Positions 33,658-43,755 of a stretch of 64,000 nucleotides of DNA are shown one piece after another (within the stretch, counting starts at the first letter, position 1; each line of letters starts with the position of its first letter). Source of the stretch: Mycolicibacterium poriferae (GTDB lineage: Bacteria; Actinomycetota; Actinomycetes; Mycobacteriales; Mycobacteriaceae). The notes under the pieces were generated by a model that ran no database searches, was not told the DNA's origin, and saw only the letters and a list, made by a program, of their open reading frames with translations. Location: assembly GCF_010728325.1 (NCBI RefSeq), contig NZ_AP022570.1:992001-1056000 (forward strand), in the 5' to 3' direction. The position numbers and the translations under genes were made by a program.

Positions 33658-35056
33658 CGGCCAGCCGCCAGCCCGCCGGGCCGGGCAGCTGCAGCGCGGG
33701 TTCGGGACCCCATGAACAGCGCTCGTAGCTCAGCGCGGTCGGGGGGTTGTCCAGCACCGGTGCGCAGATCTGCCAGAGTCGGTCGACTTCGTCGGCGCGG
33801 GCGAACAAGGTCTGATCCCCGCGCATCGCGTCGAGCAGCAGGCGCTCGTAGGCGTCCATGGCGTCGGACTCGAGGTTCGGGTCGGCCACTCCGGTTGTCA
33901 CGGTGAGTTGTTGCGGCGTCAAGCCGGGACCCGGCCGCATGCTGGTCAGGTCGAAGGCGGCGTTCGGGGAGTCGGTCAGGTCGAGCACCAGCCGGTTGGG
34001 CGGCGGATCGGAGAACGTGGCAGGTGCGGGGTCGCGGAAGGTCAGTGTGACGGCCCTGCGGTCGACCGGCATGGCTTTGCCGGTTCGCAGATAGAACGGC
34101 ACCCCCTCCCAGCGGGGCGTGTCCACGAACGCTTCCAGCGCGACATACGTTTCGACGCCGGAGTCGTCGGCGACGTCCTCCTCGTCGCGGTATCCGTCGT
34201 ACTGGCCGAAGACGACCCGCGCGGGATCGAGCGGTCGCATCGCCTCGAACACCGCCGACTTCGCGTCCCGCAGTGAGCGGGCGCCCATACCGGACGGCGG
34301 CTCCATCGCGACAACGCCGAGCACCTGACACAGGTGGGTGCTCACCATGTCGCGGAAACATCCGGTCTTCTCATAGAAGCTGCCTCGGCCCTCCATGCCG
34401 AGCTGCTCGGGCACATCGATCTGCACGGACTCGACATGCTCACGGTTCCAGAGGGATTCGATGACACCGTTGGCGAACCGTAGCGCCATCAGGGTGCGTA
34501 CTGCCTCTTTGCCGAGGAAGTGGTCGATCCGGTAGACGTGATCCTCGTCGGTGACCGCCTTGAGGGCCTGATCGAGCTCCCGGGACGACTCCAGATCGGT
34601 GCCGAATGGCTTCTCGACGATGAACCGTGCCTCCTCGGCCAAGCCTTGCCGGCCGAGCATGCCGATCAGCGGTTGCATGGCGGTCGGCGGCACCGACAGA
34701 TAGACCAGCGTCCGCGCGCCGTCGCCGAGCTGTGTCGCCTTGGCGCGGACAGCCTCGGCCAGATCGGAGCCGTCGTCGTCGCTGGCAGCCTGAAAGCTCA
34801 ACCGCGACATCAGATCATCGAGAATCTCGTTGTCCGGCTCGTCGATGTCCTCGGCGATGGCATGGCTGATGTCGTCGCGGAACTGATCGTCGCTGTCGGG
34901 GGCGGTGCGGCCGGATCCGATGATGGCGAACTTGTCGGGCAGGCGGCCTTTGGCAGCTAGGCGGTAGAGGCTGGGGAACAGCATGCGCCGTGCCAGATCG
35001 CCGCGGGCCCCGAACAGGACGAGCACGAGTGGTTCTCCGCGGTCCGATTCGGTCAT
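33650..35056 (-). CDS. zwf: glucose-6-phosphate dehydrogenase
   Basis: The 468-aa enzyme oxidises glucose-6-phosphate to 6-phosphogluconolactone and makes NADPH. The nucleotide motif is FGARGDLARRMLFPSLYRL near residues 15-33, and the substrate motif is RIDHFLGKEAVRTL with the catalytic His. The C-terminal domain ends PAGWRLADD. The ATG at 35056 overlaps the preceding mycothione reductase stop by 4 bp. The frame stays open upstream by antisense chance. Being locked between a mycothione reductase-like gene and a GH15 gene suggests its NADPH is meant for thiol redox. Confidence 0.94.
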   Translation of the reverse strand: MTESDRGEPLVLVLFGARGDLARRMLFPSLYRLAAKGRLPDKFAIIGSGRTAPDSDDQFRDDISHAIAEDIDEPDNEILDDLMSRLSFQAASDDDGSDLAEAVRAKATQLGDGARTLVYLSVPPTAMQPLIGMLGRQGLAEEARFIVEKPFGTDLESSRELDQALKAVTDEDHVYRIDHFLGKEAVRTLMALRFANGVIESLWNREHVESVQIDVPEQLGMEGRGSFYEKTGCFRDMVSTHLCQVLGVVAMEPPSGMGARSLRDAKSAVFEAMRPLDPARVVFGQYDGYRDEEDVADDSGVETYVALEAFVDTPRWEGVPFYLRTGKAMPVDRRAVTLTFRDPAPATFSDPPPNRLVLDLTDSPNAAFDLTSMRPGPGLTPQQLTVTTGVADPNLESDAMDAYERLLLDAMRGDQTLFARADEVDRLWQICAPVLDNPPTALSYERCSWGPEPALQLPGPAGWRLADD

Positions 35057-36432
35057 GTGCTGGGTCTCCTCACATTGAGCAGTGCGTTCTCCACGACCTC
35101 GCTGAGCGCGGGGTGGATCCAATACGGGCGCCGTGCCAGGTCGCCGGCGGGGATACCGAAGTTCATGGCCACCACGAAGATCTGGATCAACGAGGCGGCC
35201 TGGCTGCCGATCACATGCGCGCCGAGGATGCGGCCGGACTCGGCCTCGGTGAGGACCTTGCACAACCCGGTGTGATCCTGCATCGCCCACCCGTAGGCGA
35301 CGTCCTCGTACCGTGCCACCCCCACCCGGTAGTCGCGGCCGTCGTCGCGGCAGCTCTGTTCGGTGGCGCCCACCGAGGCCATCTGAGGGTTGGTGAACAC
35401 CGCCGACGGCACCAGGCTGTGGTCGACCTGGTGCAGGTCGTCGGGGTTGAGCAGATTGTGCTGGACCACCGCGGCTTCTCGGTTGGCAACGTGTTTGAGG
35501 GGGATCGCGGTGCAGACATCGCCGAGCGCGAACACGCCCGGCGCGGTGGTGCGGCAGTATTCGTCGACGACGATGCGGCCGTCGTCGTGGGTGTCGATGC
35601 CGCCGCACTGCACGTCGAGGTGGTCGCTGTTGGGGGTTCGGCCGATCGCCACCAGCAACGTGTCGGCCCGCACCTCGGTCCCGTCGTCGAGGTGGAGGAC
35701 CAGATCGCCCGGCGCGCCGGACATCTTGGTCAGTTCCGTACCGCAGCGCAGATCGTAACGGGCGCGCATCATCTCGGTATAGGTGTCCCGCAGCGCCTCG
35801 TCCTGCGGGCCGCCGAGAAGGCGACCTGCCTTCTCGATGATCGTGATCTCACTGCCGGTGCTGGAGAACACGTGGGCGAGTTCAGCGGCGATGTACCCGC
35901 CGCCGAGCACGGCGAGGTGCCGCGGCGCGACATCCATCCGCATCACGGTGTCGGAGGTTTCGAAGGGCAGACCCGACTCGGCGACCGGCGGCGGCACCGC
36001 GGGACGGCTACCGGCTGCGACGACGATCCGGTCGGCGCTGAGCTGCTCGATTCCCTCGGCCGTGGCGACCGCGAGTTGCCGGTCTCCGGTGAAGCGGGCG
36101 TGTCCTGAGTACACGTCGACGAAGTCGGCGGCGCGGCGGCCCCGCTCGCCTTCGGTGGAGACCGCGTCGGTGCGGCCGAAGACGCGGTCACGCACCTGTG
36201 GCCAGCGCAGTTCGTGCAGCTCAGCGTCGATCCCGAACGTGTTCGCGACGGCGATGCTGTCGGTCAGCTCGGCGGTGTAGGACAGCATCTTCGACGGGAT
36301 GCACCCGTAGTTCACGCACGTCCCACCGAATTTGCGGTCCTCGACGATCGCCACGCGCAGGTGCTCGAACCGGTCGTCGACGACCATGTTGCCCGAGCCT
36401 GCGCCGATGACGATGAGATCGTGGGTGCGCAC
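35053..36432 (-). CDS. mtr: mycothione reductase (pyridine nucleotide-disulfide oxidoreductase)
   Basis: This 459-aa flavoprotein is similar along its length to M. tuberculosis Mtr (Rv2855), which reduces mycothiol disulfide with NADPH. The FAD motif is IGAGSGN at the N-terminus, and the redox pair is in FGGTCVNYGCIPSKM. The NAD(P) motif is LGGGYIAAELAHVF, the second FAD motif GVFALGDVC, and the C-terminal dimer motif HPALSEVVENALL carries the catalytic His. It may be the genome's only Mtr or a paralogue. It is the first gene of the mtr-zwf-GH15 overlap chain. Confidence 0.87.
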   Translation of the reverse strand: MRTHDLIVIGAGSGNMVVDDRFEHLRVAIVEDRKFGGTCVNYGCIPSKMLSYTAELTDSIAVANTFGIDAELHELRWPQVRDRVFGRTDAVSTEGERGRRAADFVDVYSGHARFTGDRQLAVATAEGIEQLSADRIVVAAGSRPAVPPPVAESGLPFETSDTVMRMDVAPRHLAVLGGGYIAAELAHVFSSTGSEITIIEKAGRLLGGPQDEALRDTYTEMMRARYDLRCGTELTKMSGAPGDLVLHLDDGTEVRADTLLVAIGRTPNSDHLDVQCGGIDTHDDGRIVVDEYCRTTAPGVFALGDVCTAIPLKHVANREAAVVQHNLLNPDDLHQVDHSLVPSAVFTNPQMASVGATEQSCRDDGRDYRVGVARYEDVAYGWAMQDHTGLCKVLTEAESGRILGAHVIGSQAASLIQIFVVAMNFGIPAGDLARRPYWIHPALSEVVENALLNVRRPST

Positions 36433-36511
36433 GCCTGTGCTGTTCCCGGGCCGGGGTCACGGCCAAACCCGGCTGCGATGACCGAACGGTGACCTTGAAC
36501 TCAGAAGGCTC

Positions 36512-37066
36512 TCAGAAACCCTCGACACCCTCGACGCTGATGACCATGCCGTGGCCGGTGCTGTCGTTGGTGAACCGGGTGCCGTTGACGTCGGCATCGA
36601 TGGTCCAGCCCACCGCGGAGTAGGTTCGGTAGTCCAGGGTGACCGCCGGAATGGCGCCGAGATTGCCCAGCACCCAACTGATGTCGCCGTCGGCGCTGAG
36701 ACGGACGCCGTTGGCGGGCATGCCGTCGATCTCGGGGGCGTTGACGAACGAGGACTCACAGCCGACTTCCCGGGTGTCGAGCTGGCAGCGGGTCTTGCCC
36801 GACTTGGTCTCGATGAAGACGTAGCCGTTCTGCGGACTCAGCACCTCCCCTCCCGGTGCCGGGGTCGGGGAAGGCGCTGGTCTCGGATTCGCGGTGGTCG
36901 GTGGAGGAGAGGGATCAGGTCGGGTCGGCCGTGGTGTCGGGAACTCCGGCTCGGCGAAGGAGTCGGGGCTGCGAGTCGCGGTGCCTTCGATGTTGGACGA
37001 GCACCCGGTCAGCACTGCGCACACGCCGAGTACGACGACGACGACGACCGACCGAGCCTGCATCAC
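36512..37066 (-). CDS. putative lipoprotein of unknown function
   Basis: The 184-aa exported protein has a lipobox (VLTGC, Cys22) after a Val-rich leader, then a Pro/Thr-rich linker (about 30-70) and a C-terminal domain of about 110 residues with two cysteines (CQLDTREVGC) that may form a disulfide. The domain pattern (GYVFIETKSGKTRCQLD, DGDISWVLGNLG, GWTIDADVNGTRFTND) is a conserved mycobacterial secreted type without known function. Two ATG codons start it (37066 and 37063). It is transcribed towards the mycothione reductase operon. Confidence 0.78.
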   Translation of the reverse strand: MMQARSVVVVVVLGVCAVLTGCSSNIEGTATRSPDSFAEPEFPTPRPTRPDPSPPPTTANPRPAPSPTPAPGGEVLSPQNGYVFIETKSGKTRCQLDTREVGCESSFVNAPEIDGMPANGVRLSADGDISWVLGNLGAIPAVTLDYRTYSAVGWTIDADVNGTRFTNDSTGHGMVISVEGVEGF

Positions 37067-37421
37067 CCCAGCGTACGCACATTGGTGTCTGTGGGACGGA
37101 AGTGACTCACGGGCCGCTCCGGATCCAGAGCAATTACTTCTTCAGGGCGACTGAAGTCCATCAGTTTCACGGCAGTGTTCGCTCTCTGCGTCCCGCCGCC
37201 GGCCCGAGCCGGTTCGTGTTCGGGCACGGGCGCCTGGCAACGGCCCGGAGCGCGGTGGAGCGGTTGGGTCCGCTGGCCGTCCGGAAGCGGGGAATCCGTG
37301 TCGTTTCGGCAGAACGAACGAGTCGACGGCCCGTCCCTGATTTGTCGATGGTGGTCGCCGGTCTGTGTAACGGGGGCTGCGGTCGTCTGTTTTTGTCGGT
37401 GGGTGCTGCTTTGATGGGGTT
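37067..37421. other. 355-bp intergenic stretch before the HNH gene
   Basis: No gene is supported here. Open frames on both strands are Arg-rich and resemble no family. The last 100 bp are lower in GC and merge into the 13E12-type gene, whose copies carry shared upstream sequence in mycobacteria. No hairpin or promoter could be assigned with confidence. Confidence 0.4.
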
Positions 37422-38846
37422 ATGTCCTCTGCTGCAGCGTTTTTGGTTGACGATGAGGTGTCGCCCAAGGAGCGGTTGGCGGAGTTGTTCGAGCAGATCG
37501 CGGAGTTGACGGGGCAGCGTAACGCTATCGATGCGCAGATCGTGGACATCGTGGCCGAGATCGATCATGGTGGGTTGGCCGGGATGACCGGGGCGCGGTC
37601 GATTTCGGCGTTGGTGGCGTGGAAGACCGGGGTGTCGCCCCGTAACGCGAAAACGATCGCGGCGGTCGCGGCGCGTGGTGAGCAGTTTCCGCGGTGTGTG
37701 GCCGGGCTGCGGGAGGGCTGGTTGTCGCTGGATCAGGTCGGGGTGCTCGCCGAACGTGCCGCCGATGGTTCCGATGATCATTACGTGGAGTTGGCGTCGG
37801 TGGCCACGGTGACCCAGTTGCGCAAGGCGGTCGGCCTGGAACCCCGACCCGATGTGTCCCCGAAGCCGCAGCCGGAGCGCGCCATCTCGCGCACCGATCA
37901 TGGTGAGTCGGTGACGTATCGGATCACGGTGTCGAAGATCGAGGCGGCCAAGGTCGATGCCGCGCTGGCCGGCAAGCGTGACGGGTTGATCGCCGACTGG
38001 AAACGCGACCGGGACCAGGACCCCGACGCCACCCCCGACGCCGACGGTCTCCATGGTGAGTCCCATGCCGACACCAGTGGCCTCGATGGCGTCGCCACAA
38101 CCGACCCCGACGCCGGCGGCGTCGGTGGCGACTTCTCCGACGTCTCCGCCGACCACGACGACTTCGCCGACCTCACCGAAGGCGTCGATTCCGCAGACTC
38201 CGAGGGTGGTCCGCGTGCGCCGATGCCCAATTCCGTGGATGCGTTCATGGAGTTGATCGAGACCGGCTGGGACGGCGAGGTGGCGCGGCGCCCGCACGCC
38301 CAGCACACCACCGTGGTCGTCCACGTCGACGCCGACAAGCAGGTCGGGGCGCTGCATCTGGGTCCGCTGCTCACCGACGCCGAACGCCAGTACCTGAGCT
38401 GCGATGCGACCTGCGAGGTGTGGTTCGAACGCGCCGGGCGCCCGATCGGCGCCGGCCGCTCGACGCGCACGGTCAACCGGCGGCTGCGCCGCGCCTTGGA
38501 GCATCGGGATCGCTGCTGTGTGGTGCCCGGCTGCGGCGCGACCCGCGGCCTGCACGCCCATCACCTGATCCATTGGGAGAACGGCGGGGTCACCGAGCTT
38601 CACAACCTGGTGCTGGTCTGCCCCTATCACCACCGGCTGCATCACGCCGGGGGGATCACCCTGACTGGGCCCGCGCATCAGCTCGTCGTCACCGACGCCG
38701 ACGGCCAAGCCCTGACCAACGCCTCGCTGGCCCGACCACCCACACAACCCCCACCAGCGGTCGCCCCCTGCAAGGGGCCGACCGGTGAACGCGCCGACTG
38801 GTGGTGGTACACCCCCTTCCAACCACAACCACCACCGAGAAACTAG
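37422..38846 (+). CDS. 13E12 repeat-family DUF222/HNH endonuclease-like protein
   Basis: This 474-aa member of the multi-copy mycobacterial 13E12 (REP13E12) family has a helical DUF222 domain to about residue 180. An acidic low-complexity insert follows (about 185-265, DPDATPDADG-type, rich in Asp/Gly/Thr). The C-terminal HNH nuclease motif is CVVPGCGATRGLHAHHLIHWENGG followed by NLVLVCPYHHRLHH, with all metal and catalytic residues kept. Codon use at the start (many TTG, GAT, GGT) differs from the neighbours, as expected of a spreading family. Its biological role is unknown. The start ATG at 37422 follows a GGGG. Confidence 0.9.
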   Translation: MSSAAAFLVDDEVSPKERLAELFEQIAELTGQRNAIDAQIVDIVAEIDHGGLAGMTGARSISALVAWKTGVSPRNAKTIAAVAARGEQFPRCVAGLREGWLSLDQVGVLAERAADGSDDHYVELASVATVTQLRKAVGLEPRPDVSPKPQPERAISRTDHGESVTYRITVSKIEAAKVDAALAGKRDGLIADWKRDRDQDPDATPDADGLHGESHADTSGLDGVATTDPDAGGVGGDFSDVSADHDDFADLTEGVDSADSEGGPRAPMPNSVDAFMELIETGWDGEVARRPHAQHTTVVVHVDADKQVGALHLGPLLTDAERQYLSCDATCEVWFERAGRPIGAGRSTRTVNRRLRRALEHRDRCCVVPGCGATRGLHAHHLIHWENGGVTELHNLVLVCPYHHRLHHAGGITLTGPAHQLVVTDADGQALTNASLARPPTQPPPAVAPCKGPTGERADWWWYTPFQPQPPPRN

Positions 38847-38892
38847 CTCGCTCATCGCGATGAGTTCGTCGGTGGGACCGGGTCGGTATGTC

Positions 38893-39522
38893 ATGCACCA
38901 ACCGACCTTCACCACCGTCCACTGCAGCATCTCTCTTGATGGCTTCATCGCCGGCCCGAACCAGAGCTACGACGCTCCGGGCGGAATCGGCGGATTCGAC
39001 CTCCATCGCTGGCACTCCGACCGCGAACAGGGCGGCCGGGTGGTCGACAAGGCCTGGGCAGACTCGCTACTCCGTCCGCGCGGCGCATATCTCATGGGGC
39101 GCAACATGTTTTCGCCGGTTCGTGGGGCCTGGTCGTCCTGGGAGGACGAGAACGGTGAGTGGCGCGGTTGGTGGGGCGACGAGCCGCCGTACCACGCCCC
39201 GGTCGTCGTGCTGACCCATCACGACCATCCGTCCGTCACGATGAACGGCGGCACCACCTTTCACTTCGTCACAGACGGATTCGATGCCGGGTTGGCGCGG
39301 GCGCGAGAACTCGGCGACGGCGACGTGCACATAGCGGGCGGCGCGGCCACGATCCGGCAGGCACTGGCCGCCGGCGTCGTCGACTCGCTCGCCCTCGACA
39401 TCGCACCTGTTCTGCTGGGTGCCGGCGAACGGATCTTCGACGGCACCGCCCAGCCCCGACTGAGCATTGTCGAGGTCGCCCACTCGCCGCACGCGACACA
39501 TGTGCGATACGACGTCGGCTGA
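38893..39522 (+). CDS. dihydrofolate reductase family protein (RibD C-terminal-like)
   Basis: The 209-aa protein has the DHFR-like fold. The opening TTVHCSISLDGFIAGPNQ is typical, then LMGRNMFSPVRG, VVVLTHHDH, and the NADP-binding GDVHIAGGAATIRQAL, ending VDSLALDIAPVLLGAGERIF. Members of this group are often reductases of unknown substrates, not true folate enzymes. Start choice is uncertain: ATG 38893 gives the common family N-terminus, while an ATG at 38860 and a longer frame from 38785 overlap the HNH gene. Confidence 0.82.
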   Translation: MHQPTFTTVHCSISLDGFIAGPNQSYDAPGGIGGFDLHRWHSDREQGGRVVDKAWADSLLRPRGAYLMGRNMFSPVRGAWSSWEDENGEWRGWWGDEPPYHAPVVVLTHHDHPSVTMNGGTTFHFVTDGFDAGLARARELGDGDVHIAGGAATIRQALAAGVVDSLALDIAPVLLGAGERIFDGTAQPRLSIVEVAHSPHATHVRYDVG

Positions 39523-39666
39523 TGTCGTCAGGTGAGCCCCGGCCGTCGCTGCCCGCCGACCTGCCGCTGTGTGACGGTGTGCGCTTGTCGGACACCACGC
39601 GGTAGGTGCCGACTTCGCGCACCGGCCGGGCTTCCGGTTCCCGTCGTCATCGGGAATGATGGAAGG

Positions 39667-40128
39667 ATGCGTGTCCCGCGGCAGATTGTGACCGCCTGCA
39701 GTTACGCGGCCTTCGCGGTGGTGTTGACGCTGTCCGGTTGTAGCGCAGACGATTCCCGTACGACCCCGGTGGGGACGCCCTCTACATCCGCAACTGATCA
39801 GGGCGCCCCAGTGGTGATGCGATCGGTGGGGCCGCTGGAGTTCGAGCGCGCCATCGCCGGTGGCGAACGCGTCGTGATCAACGTCCATGTGCCCTACGAG
39901 GGTGAGATCGCCGGAACAGACTTGTCGATCCCGTTCGATCGGATCGAGGCGCAGAGCGGGCGTTTACCCTCGCAGCGTTCGACCCCAATCGCTGTTTACT
40001 GTCTCAGTGACCGGATGAGTACCATTGCCGCCCAGTCTCTCTCGCGTCTGGGATACGACGACATCGTGGAACTCGACGGTGGCATGCAAGCCTGGGAGCA
40101 GAGCGGACGAGGGCTGATCTGGCGCTGA
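39667..40128 (+). CDS. rhodanese-like lipoprotein
   Basis: This 153-aa exported protein has a lipobox LTLSGC (Cys25) and a rhodanese fold. The active-site loop VYCLSDRMSTIAAQSL has the catalytic Cys112, followed by LGYDDIVELDGGMQAWEQSG, the classic C-terminal pattern. It would carry sulfur or act on thiols outside the membrane, anchored by lipid. The ATG at 39667 with GGAAGG directly before it is preferred over a longer frame from 39532 that overlaps the DHFR-like gene end. Confidence 0.82.
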   Translation: MRVPRQIVTACSYAAFAVVLTLSGCSADDSRTTPVGTPSTSATDQGAPVVMRSVGPLEFERAIAGGERVVINVHVPYEGEIAGTDLSIPFDRIEAQSGRLPSQRSTPIAVYCLSDRMSTIAAQSLSRLGYDDIVELDGGMQAWEQSGRGLIWR

Positions 40129-40201
40129 CCGCCGGTCATCGACGAGGAGCAGGTGACGAAGGCATCTCGTTCCGGTGGAGATGTGGTGTCTCGCTGGGGT
40201 C

Positions 40202-40933
40202 ATGCGGGGTGGCGCTGTCATCATCAGACGCGTGGTGAACGGACCAGCGAGGAGGACCGACACGGCCCTCGCCACCCGGTTGGCCGCACTTGCCTCGTTC
40301 GGTGCCGCTGTCATCCACTTCGCGGTGGTGCCGGCGCATTGGCAGGAATGGATGGTTGCCGGGCAGTTCTTCGCACTCCTGGCGCTGTTCCAACTCGTGT
40401 GGGCGCCCGCTGTGTTGGCCCGACCGACGAATCTTGTTCTTGCCAGCGGAGTCCTGCTCAATCTCGGAGCCATTGCGCTGTGGGTGGTGTCCAGAACCGT
40501 GGGAGCGCCGTTCGGTCCGCACGCCGGAGAGCCCGAGCTTGTGCAAGCTGCCGACCTGTGCGCGCTCCTGCTCCAGCTGTATGTGGTGATGGGAGCGGGG
40601 TGGCTGTGCCACCGCGGTCTGCGAGGCAAGCCGATTTCGTGGTTGGCCAACGGTGTCGTCCTCCTCGGTGCCACCAGCATCGTGGCCCTGGCCTGCACGG
40701 TCGGCGTCGCCTCCGGGCTCCAGCACGGCCATCACGCTCCGCCGGGGGCGGGTGCCGGTCACCACGGGGCGGGCGTTCATGACGCCGATGGACATCATGC
40801 TCACGTGCCGGAGATGAACTCTCCCGCCCCCTCCCAGGAGTCGGCGGGCACGCCGGTGCACACGGCACCTCTGCCGCGAGTTGCCCCGTCAGCTGCGCCG
40901 TTGCACGACTCGCATGATCATGAGCACGGCTGA
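40202..40933 (+). CDS. multi-span membrane protein with His-rich C-terminal tail
   Basis: Unrecognised 243-aa membrane protein with about five spans (for example LAALASFGAAVIHFAVVPAHW, FFALLALFQLVWAPAVL, GVLLNLGAIALWVVSRTVG). The hydrophilic C-terminus is packed with histidine (HGHHAPPGAGAGHHGAG, DGHHAHVPEM, HDSHDHEHG), which suggests metal binding or transport. Start is unclear: ATG 40202 was chosen; GTG 40175 is in frame, and the best ribosome site (GAGGAG before 40153) belongs to another frame. It shares direction with the rhodanese gene 70 bp upstream. Confidence 0.65.
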   Translation: MRGGAVIIRRVVNGPARRTDTALATRLAALASFGAAVIHFAVVPAHWQEWMVAGQFFALLALFQLVWAPAVLARPTNLVLASGVLLNLGAIALWVVSRTVGAPFGPHAGEPELVQAADLCALLLQLYVVMGAGWLCHRGLRGKPISWLANGVVLLGATSIVALACTVGVASGLQHGHHAPPGAGAGHHGAGVHDADGHHAHVPEMNSPAPSQESAGTPVHTAPLPRVAPSAAPLHDSHDHEHG

Positions 40934-41052
40934 CGGCTGATCTCCTGCCCGACTGATGGCGGACACGCCGACGTCGACGGGATCCCGGCCGGGCATCCGT
41001 CACCCGTCAGCGCCCCGCCCAGCAGTCTTCGGTGTGACGGTGCTCATGTACC

Positions 41053-41079
41053 GGGAACAAATGCGGTGCGCACCCCGTT
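41053..41079 (+). promoter_or_regulatory. SigH-type promoter of dnaK
   Basis: GGGAACA (41053-41059) and CGTT (41076-41079) are separated by 16 bp, matching the mycobacterial SigH/SigE consensus GGGAAYA-N16/17-cGTT. dnaK is a known SigH target in M. tuberculosis. Transcription would start near 41086, just before the first HAIR operator. Confidence 0.72.
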
Positions 41080-41092
41080 GACCCCAGCGATA

Positions 41093-41113
41093 GTTGAGTG
41101 AACCAGACTCAAG
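41093..41113. promoter_or_regulatory. HAIR element 1 (HspR operator) of dnaK
   Basis: GTTGAGT-N7-ACTCAAG differs from the HAIR consensus CTTGAGT-N7-ACTCAAG by one base. HspR bound here with DnaK represses the operon until heat or misfolded protein titrates DnaK away. Confidence 0.88.
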
Positions 41114-41146
41114 TCAGGCTTGACACCCGACGGTGACAAGAGCAGG

Positions 41147-41167
41147 CTTGAGCGCGGCGCACTCAGT
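41147..41167. promoter_or_regulatory. HAIR element 2 (imperfect HspR operator) of dnaK
   Basis: CTTGAGC-N7-ACTCAGT matches 11 of 14 HAIR positions. Its centre is 54 bp from that of element 1 and it ends 33 bp before the dnaK start, so it lies in the leader of the SigH transcript. Confidence 0.65.
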
Positions 41168-41200
41168 TCCAGAAAACGTTCTATTCAGGAGGCAGTAACT

Positions 41201-43077
<1,877 letters not shown>

Positions 43078-43081
<4 letters not shown>

Positions 43082-43710
43082 GCGACAAGGATCGAGAAGA
43101 GCCGATCACCGTCACCGACAAGCGTCGCATCGATCCCGACACCGGACAGGTTCGTGAGAGCCCGAGCTCGGCCGGCCCGGCCCCCAGTGGGCCGGGGCCG
43201 GACGAGTTCGCCGGGGAGTCGCCCGAGGAGGCCGGCAAGGCCGCCGAACTGCTCGCGGATCTACAGCGGGTGCAGGCCGACTTCGCCAACTACCGCAAGC
43301 GGGCCCTGCGCGACCAGCAGGTGATCGCCGATCGGGCCAAGGCCACGGTCATCGGCCAGTTGCTTCCGGTACTCGACGATCTCGACCGGGCGCGCAGCCA
43401 CGGCGACCTGGAATCCGGGCCGCTGCGGGCGGTTGCCGACAAACTCGTCAGCGCGCTGGAAGGCCTTGGCCTCACGCCGTTCGGCGACGAGGGTGACGAG
43501 TTCGACCCCGGGTTGCACGAAGCGGTGCAGCACGAGGGCGACGGGACACATCCGGTGGTCGGCACCGTGATGCGCAAGGGCTACAAGGTCGGTGAACAGG
43601 TCGTCCGTCACGCGATGGTCGGTGTCGTCGACACCGTGCCCGAGGCGAACGGTTCCGGCGACACCGGCGCTGATGCCGGCTCCGAAGCCGGCGAGCCTTC
43701 AGAATCGTAA
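43078..43710 (+). CDS. grpE: nucleotide exchange factor GrpE
   Basis: GrpE (210 aa) releases ADP from DnaK. A disordered N-terminal ~65 residues (Pro/Gly/Glu-rich) precede the long helix ([26 protein letters not shown]) that forms the dimer coiled coil. The C-terminal beta-wing is [34 protein letters not shown]. The GTG start overlaps the dnaK stop as GTGA. The final ~20 residues are acidic and variable. Confidence 0.96.
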
Positions 43711-43755
43711 GAATTGACCGCGAACAAGAATCAATAGGTAAGGAGGTGACGCGGT

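Noticed and set aside
40153..40782. Alternative 209-aa frame with a good ribosome site before 40153
   Set aside because: The protein is Arg/His-rich without spans, while the other frame gives clear membrane segments.
41120..41148. TTGACA (41120-41125) as -35 of a housekeeping dnaK promoter
   Set aside because: No acceptable -10 box lies 16-18 bp downstream.
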